Shown here piece by piece: positions 60,204 to 64,000 of a stretch of 64,000 bases of DNA. Below the pieces are notes generated by a model that made no database searches, was not told the DNA's origin, and saw only the letters and a list, made by a program, of their open reading frames with translations. Source of the stretch: Streptomyces caelestis (GTDB lineage: Bacteria; Actinomycetota; Actinomycetes; Streptomycetales; Streptomycetaceae); the NCBI RefSeq assembly GCF_014205255.1, contig NZ_JACHNE010000001.1:3906001-3970000 (forward strand), given 5' to 3'. How positions within the stretch are numbered: position 1 is the stretch's first letter; each line of letters opens with the position of its first letter. The translations under genes and the position numbers were made by a program.

Positions 60204-60210
60204 TCCACCT

Positions 60211-60240
60211 GCCGCGCCCCGGGCCGGCCCGGGGCGCGGC
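60211..60240 (+). terminator. 30-bp perfect palindromic terminator
   Basis: The 30 bases from GCCGCGCCCCGG to CCGGGGCGCGGC read the same on both strands, 8 bp after the stop of the first peptide gene. An almost loop-free hairpin of this strength should terminate transcription or protect the mRNA end. Confidence 0.78.
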
Positions 60241-60280
60241 CTCCCTCGTCTCTCAGTACGCGAAAGGCCCTGTCGTCCCC

Positions 60281-60466
60281 ATGCGTGAAAAACTGCCCGC
60301 CGTCGCTCTCTGCGCCGTCGCCCTCGTGGGCGTGGTCGCGCCCTCAGCCGGCGCGGCCCCGCCCGCGCTGCCTCTGCCGGCCGCCGGTGCCGAGCCGCTG
60401 ATCTCCGAGGGGATCGGCATCGAAGGGCCGCTGATCAACAACGTCAATCTGCCCACGCTGAAGTAG
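60281..60466 (+). CDS. Small secreted peptide 2
   Basis: 61-aa product from ATG 60281; the only upstream purine run is GAAAGG, about 14 bp away. Signal peptide of about 25 residues (LPAVALCAVALVGVVAPSAGA), mature part APPALPLPAAGAEPLISEGI then GIEGPLINNVNLPTLK. No Cys, so not a lantibiotic-type core. The last 23 bp overlap the convergent UPF0114-IstB gene. Function unknown. Confidence 0.6.
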   Translation: MREKLPAVALCAVALVGVVAPSAGAAPPALPLPAAGAEPLISEGIGIEGPLINNVNLPTLK

Positions 60467-61688
60467 CGCGGCGCGTCCGGTAGCTGTCCCCGTCCAGCCG
60501 CACGACGGCGGCGTGATGGGCGAGGCGGTCCACCATCGCCGCGGTGGACGCGCCGCCGAAGACCTCGTCCCAGCGGCCGAGCGGGCGCTCGCTGGTCACG
60601 ATCAGCGAGGCACGCTCGTAGCGGTGCGCGACCAGCCGGAAGAACAGTCCGGCGGTCGCCGCGTCGAAGGGCGTGTAGCCGACCTCGTCGACGATCAGCA
60701 GGGGGTACTCGTCGAGGGCGGCCAGTTCCGCGTCGAGCCGGCCCGCGGCCCGGGCGTCGCAGAGCCGGGCGGCCCACTCGGCGGCGGTCGCGAACAGCAC
60801 CCGGTGCCCGGCCTGGCAGACGCGCAGGCCCAGGCCGATGGCGAGGTGGGTCTTGCCGGTGCCGGTCGGGCCGACGAGGACCACGTTGCGCCGGGCGGCG
60901 ACGAACTCCGCCTTGCCGAGCCGGTCCACGGTCTCCCGGTCGAAGCCCCGGGGGTGCTGGTGGTCGAAGTCCTCCAGCAGCTTGCGGGCCGGGAAGCGGG
61001 CCGCGCGGATCCGGGCCTCGGCGTCCGCGTCCGGGGCCGGCTGCCGGGGGACGGCCGGCGTGGTCGCCGGAGCCTGCTGTTCCGGCTTTCCGTGCCGCCG
61101 GTCCCCGTGGTCCTGCTCCGCCGGGGGAGGCGTCACCCGCCCGGGCCCTGCCTGCGGGCGCTCGGCATGTCCGCGATCCCCGTGCGCGGCCATCGGTCCC
61201 GACATGTAGGCGAGGATCGCCGCCGAGACGATGAACGCCATGTGGATCACCGTCCCCCACAGCAGGGCGTGGCGGGAGGTGTGGTGGACGTCCACGAACA
61301 TCTGGAGCAGATGGACGGAGGAGATGCCCACGATCGCCGTGGCGAGCTTGACCTTCAGCACGTTGGAGTTGACGTGCGAGAGCCATTCGGGCTGGTCACG
61401 GTGGCCCTGGAGGCCGATGCGCGAGACGAAGGTCTCGTAGCCGCCGACGATCACCATGATCAGCAGGTTGGCGATCATGACGACGTCGACCAGCTTGAGC
61501 ACCGCGAGCATCACGTACGTCTCGCTCGCGTGCCCGCTCACGCACATCAGGATTAAGGTCCAGAGCTCCTTGAAGAACTTGTAGACGTAGACGCCCTGGG
61601 CGGCGACCAGCCCGAAGTAGAGGGGGGCCTGGAGCCAGCGGGTGGCGAACAGGGCGTATCCGAGCGTGGTGGTCGTTGGGTTCCGCAC
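60444..61688 (-). CDS. UPF0114 (YqhA-like) membrane domain fused to IstB-like ATPase
   Basis: 414-aa single frame from GTG 61688. Residues 1-165 are a complete UPF0114/TIGR00645 domain (RWLQAPLYFGLVAAQGVYVYKFFKELW, MVIVGGYETFVSRI, LKVKLATAIVGISSVHLLQMFVDV) with about four helices. A polar linker (166-222) leads to an IS21-helper IstB core: AARFPARKLLEDFD (about 226), Walker A GPTGTGKTH (about 272), Walker B LLIVDEVGY (about 330), LIVTSERPLGRW and a GDSYR near the end. No IstA, inverted repeats or other IS21 parts lie nearby. A membrane-tethered AAA+ ATPase is implied. Confidence 0.85.
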   Translation of the reverse strand: MRNPTTTTLGYALFATRWLQAPLYFGLVAAQGVYVYKFFKELWTLILMCVSGHASETYVMLAVLKLVDVVMIANLLIMVIVGGYETFVSRIGLQGHRDQPEWLSHVNSNVLKVKLATAIVGISSVHLLQMFVDVHHTSRHALLWGTVIHMAFIVSAAILAYMSGPMAAHGDRGHAERPQAGPGRVTPPPAEQDHGDRRHGKPEQQAPATTPAVPRQPAPDADAEARIRAARFPARKLLEDFDHQHPRGFDRETVDRLGKAEFVAARRNVVLVGPTGTGKTHLAIGLGLRVCQAGHRVLFATAAEWAARLCDARAAGRLDAELAALDEYPLLIVDEVGYTPFDAATAGLFFRLVAHRYERASLIVTSERPLGRWDEVFGGASTAAMVDRLAHHAAVVRLDGDSYRTRRATSAWAD

Positions 61689-61888
61689 GGTTCGCCATTC
61701 TTCGGGGCCGAGGTGGAAAACCTGAATTCACACCACACGTTGGGATGAAAAGGCATTCAGTAGGACCGGAGCCGGTCCGGTCCCGCGCAGATCACACCCT
61801 CGGGACGGCGACGATCAGGCACACTGGACGTTTGGCCGAGTCGTTCGAAGCCGTCCGAGCCGTCCGGCCGCGGGAAAGGGTGCCACGC

Positions 61889-63532
61889 GTGAATGGTCCG
61901 CTGATCGTCCAGTCCGACAAGACCCTGCTCCTGGAAGTCGACCACGAGCAGGCCGACGACTGCCGTCGGGCCATCGCCCCGTTCGCGGAGCTGGAGCGGG
62001 CGCCGGAGCACATCCACACCTACCGGGTGACGCCGCTGGGCCTGTGGAACGCCCGCGCGGCGGGTCACGACGCCGAGCAGGTCGTGGACGCGCTGGTGCA
62101 GTACAGCCGCTATCCGGTGCCGCACGCGCTGCTGGTCGACATCGCCGAGACGATGGACCGCTACGGGCGGCTCACGCTGTCCAAGCACCCGGCGCACGGG
62201 CTGGTCCTGACCACCACCGACCGTCCGGTGCTGGAGGAGATCCTGCGGTCGAAGCGGATCGCGCCCCTGGTCGGCGCCCGTCTCGACCCGGACACGGTCG
62301 TCGTGCACCCCTCCGAGCGCGGGCAGATCAAGCAGACGCTGCTGAAGCTGGGCTGGCCGGCCGAGGACCTCGCCGGGTACGTCGACGGCGAGGCGCACGC
62401 GATCGAGCTGGCCGAGGACGGCTGGGCGCTGCGGCCCTACCAGAAGCAGGCGGTGGAGAACTTCTGGCACGGCGGGTCGGGCGTGGTCGTCCTGCCCTGT
62501 GGCGCGGGCAAGACGCTGGTCGGCGCCGGGGCGATGGCGCAGGCGAAGTCCACGACGCTGATCCTCGTCACGAACACGGTCTCCGCCCGGCAGTGGAAGC
62601 ACGAGCTGGTGCGGCGGACGTCGCTCACCGAGGACGAGATCGGCGAGTACAGCGGGACGAGGAAGGAGATCCGGCCCGTCACGATCGCCACGTACCAGGT
62701 GCTGACGACCAAGCGGAAGGGCGTCTATCCGCACCTGGAGCTGTTCGACTCCCGGGACTGGGGCCTGGTCGTCTACGACGAGGTGCACCTGCTGCCCGCG
62801 CCGGTCTTCAAGTTCACGGCGGATCTCCAGGCGCGGCGGCGGCTGGGCCTCACGGCCACGCTCGTGCGTGAGGACGGGCGCGAGTCGGACGTCTTCTCCC
62901 TGATCGGGCCCAAGCGGTTCGACGCGCCGTGGAAGGAGATCGAGGCGCAGGGCTACATCGCGCCCGCCGACTGCGTGGAGGTCCGGGTCAATCTGACGGA
63001 CGCGGAGCGGCTCGCGTACGCCACGGCCGAGGCGGAGGAGAAGTACCGCTTCTGTGCGACGACCGACACCAAGCGGAAGGTCACGGAGGCGATCGTCCGC
63101 CGTTTCGCCGGGCAGCAGATCCTCGTCATCGGCCAGTACATCGACCAGCTCGACGAGTTGGGGGAGCATCTGGACGCTCCCGTGATCAAGGGTGAGACGT
63201 CGAACGCGCAGCGGGAGAAGCTGTTCGACGCGTTCCGGGAGGGCGAGCTCAGCGTGCTCGTCGTGTCGAAGGTCGCGAACTTCTCGATCGACCTGCCGGA
63301 GGCGACGGTCGCGATCCAGGTGTCGGGCACGTTCGGGTCGCGCCAGGAGGAGGCACAGCGGCTGGGCCGGGTGCTCCGGCCGAAGTCCGACGGCCACCAG
63401 GCGCACTTCTACTCGGTGGTCGCGAGGGACACCATCGACCAGGACTTCGCCGCGCACCGCCAGCGCTTCCTGGCGGAGCAGGGGTACGCGTACCGGATCA
63501 TGGACGCGGACGAGCTGCTCGCGGAGAGCTGA
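61889..63532 (+). CDS. XPB/Ssl2-family DNA helicase
   Basis: 547-aa product from GTG 61889, with GGGAAAGGG 8 bp upstream; the frame is open further up but unconserved. An N-terminal DNA-damage-recognition-like domain is followed by LRPYQKQAVENF, Walker A LPCGAGKTL, DEVH in LVVYDEVHLL, the motif III-like LGLTATLVREDGRESD with the RED motif, and motif VI QEEAQRLGRVLRPK. A 3'-5' helicase of the bacterial XPB group, thought to work in nucleotide-excision-type repair. Probable partner at 57324-59897. Confidence 0.95.
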   Translation: MNGPLIVQSDKTLLLEVDHEQADDCRRAIAPFAELERAPEHIHTYRVTPLGLWNARAAGHDAEQVVDALVQYSRYPVPHALLVDIAETMDRYGRLTLSKHPAHGLVLTTTDRPVLEEILRSKRIAPLVGARLDPDTVVVHPSERGQIKQTLLKLGWPAEDLAGYVDGEAHAIELAEDGWALRPYQKQAVENFWHGGSGVVVLPCGAGKTLVGAGAMAQAKSTTLILVTNTVSARQWKHELVRRTSLTEDEIGEYSGTRKEIRPVTIATYQVLTTKRKGVYPHLELFDSRDWGLVVYDEVHLLPAPVFKFTADLQARRRLGLTATLVREDGRESDVFSLIGPKRFDAPWKEIEAQGYIAPADCVEVRVNLTDAERLAYATAEAEEKYRFCATTDTKRKVTEAIVRRFAGQQILVIGQYIDQLDELGEHLDAPVIKGETSNAQREKLFDAFREGELSVLVVSKVANFSIDLPEATVAIQVSGTFGSRQEEAQRLGRVLRPKSDGHQAHFYSVVARDTIDQDFAAHRQRFLAEQGYAYRIMDADELLAES

Positions 63533-63553
63533 GGCAGGCGGGCCACGCACCGG

Positions 63554-63745
63554 TCACTTGCGGCGGACCACCCCCACTTCCTCGCCGTACTGGCCGAGGA
63601 TGACCACGTCGAAGGCGGCGCCCGCGAACACCCGGACGGCGCGCAGGGCATCGCCGAGGAGATGACGGTGGTGGCTGCCTGCCACGGCGGTGGCGCCGGG
63701 CGGGCGGCCCGGTGCCGAAGCGGGGGAGAAGGTTGCTGCGCTCAT
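63554..63745 (-). CDS. Conserved small protein
   Basis: 63-aa product from ATG 63745 with GGAG upstream. The C-terminal half (HHRHLLGDALRAVRVFAGAAFDVVILGQYGEEVGVVRR) has the even composition of a folded domain, while the first 22 residues are Ala/Pro-rich. No function known to me. Convergent to the helicase gene with a 21-bp gap. Confidence 0.65.
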   Translation of the reverse strand: MSAATFSPASAPGRPPGATAVAGSHHRHLLGDALRAVRVFAGAAFDVVILGQYGEEVGVVRRK

Positions 63746-63853
63746 ATCTCCATGGTGCGTTTCCGGTCGTAAAGTCCGCGTCGGTCTGAGGGCCGAACCC
63801 GCGTACCCCGCTCGTACGCCTGCGGACCGACCGCTGCCCCTGAGGGGGGAGGA

Positions 63854-63875
63854 CCTCGTCCCCTAGGGGACGAGG
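63854..63875. promoter_or_regulatory. 22-bp perfect palindrome
   Basis: The self-complementary 22-mer begins CCTCGTCCCC and has TA near its centre. Its right half is the start of the first 14-bp tandem repeat unit (63867 onward), so the repeats may have arisen from, or extend, this operator-like site. Confidence 0.7.
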
Positions 63876-63936
63876 AACAAGGGACGAGGAACAAGGGCCG
63901 GGAAACAGGGGACCAGAAACAGGGGACGAGAAAACC
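63867..63936 (+). repeat. Five tandem 14-bp repeats
   Basis: Units GGGACGAGGAACAA (63867-63880, 63881-63894), GGGCCGGGAAACAG (63895-63908), GGGACCAGAAACAG (63909-63922) and GGGACGAGAAAACC (63923-63936). The first two are identical, the others diverged. Fourteen-bp spacing is one and a third helical turns. They lie immediately before a probable promoter. Confidence 0.85.
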
Positions 63937-63937
63937 G

Positions 63938-63968
63938 TTGGCGGCCGGCTCCCCCGCTCCTCTAAGAT
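63938..63968 (+). promoter_or_regulatory. Probable promoter for a gene beyond the window
   Basis: TTGGCG (63938-63943) and TAAGAT (63963-63968) with a 19-bp spacer resemble a housekeeping promoter with slightly long spacing. It lies just after the 14-bp repeats and reads to the right. Confidence 0.5.
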
Positions 63969-64000
63969 CTCCGCTCTTGCCCGCCTCCCTCCCGGAGCGC

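Larger units (their letters stand above)
63746..64000. other. Right-end intergenic region
   Basis: 255 bp without a gene up to the window edge. It contains a palindrome, five tandem 14-bp repeats and a probable promoter that points out of the window; these are listed separately. Confidence 0.55.

Noticed and set aside
60444..61688. Intact IS21 insertion element
   Set aside because: Only the IstB core is present; no IstA, no terminal inverted repeats and no target duplication were seen.
63867..63936. CRISPR-like array
   Set aside because: The 14-bp units are directly adjacent with no spacers, so this is a tandem repeat.
1..64000. tRNA or rRNA genes
   Set aside because: No cloverleaf-like GTTCRANNC-bearing segment or rRNA signature was noticed in the intergenic regions; a tRNAscan run would settle it.

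Overview
The window is high-GC actinobacterial DNA and almost certainly part of a Streptomyces chromosome. Signs of this are the strong G/C third-position bias, frequent GTG/TTG starts, abundant stop-start overlaps (ATGA, GTGA, TGATG), a CebR-type palindrome before a cellulase, futalosine-pathway menaquinone genes, DUF2530/DUF2771/DUF3027 proteins, and the GGGGCGCGGGGAACTGCGCGA intergenic element common in Streptomyces. No tRNA, rRNA, CRISPR array or intact mobile element was seen.

Region 1 (1-1510): the 5' part of a secreted GH5 cellulase with a CBM2 module (minus strand, running off the left edge), with a CebR operator upstream.

Region 2 (about 1.6-22.6 kb): an exopolysaccharide cluster of Wzx/Wzy type. 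It has a low-molecular-weight tyrosine phosphatase, GDP-fucose genes (gmd and a GDP-fucose synthase), a Wzy-like polymerase, a Wzx-like flippase, three glycosyltransferases (GT2, GT4, GT26), a UDP-glucuronate decarboxylase-like epimerase, a priming sugar-phosphate transferase, a DUF4012 protein, a Wzz/BY-kinase with a tyrosine-rich tail and a glutaminyl cyclase lipoprotein. Three methyltransferase relics show the cluster has been eroded. A likely pathway is: nucleotide sugars made by Gmd/Fcl and the decarboxylase; priming by the sugar transferase; extension by the glycosyltransferases; flipping by Wzx; polymerisation by Wzy; control by the kinase/phosphatase pair.

Region 3 (22.6-27.9 kb): a DrrAB-type ABC exporter divergent from a TetR regulator across a 17-bp-arm inverted repeat, a secreted beta-propeller-like protein, a stretch of gene debris and a methyltransferase.

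Region 4 (27.9-32.2 kb): an ATP-grasp RiPP (graspetide) locus. It has a GntR gene broken by a 7-bp tandem duplication, two near-identical operator sites, two accessory genes, the precursor peptide, the ATP-grasp ligase and a PIMT-like methyltransferase. The gene set resembles the known aspartimide-bearing graspetides.

Region 5 (32.2-50.9 kb): mixed housekeeping and accessory genes: SGNH hydrolase, nucleotidyltransferase, Uma2 protein, aldo/keto reductase, RNA cyclic phosphodiesterase, MarR-MFS pair, ribbon-helix-helix protein, purine permease, DUF2530, CtpE-like P-type ATPase, two paralogous secreted proteins sharing an upstream element, a sacsin/Hsp90-like ATPase, and DUF3027.

Region 6 (50.9-64 kb): conserved Streptomyces core. 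It holds an MFS protein, a DUF2771 lipoprotein, mqnB-mqnD, a cold-shock-domain protein, HAD phosphatase, a helicase-associated protein and XPB helicase. Between the last two lie two small secreted peptides and an unusual UPF0114-IstB fusion. The right end carries a palindrome running into five 14-bp tandem repeats and a probable promoter for a gene outside the window.
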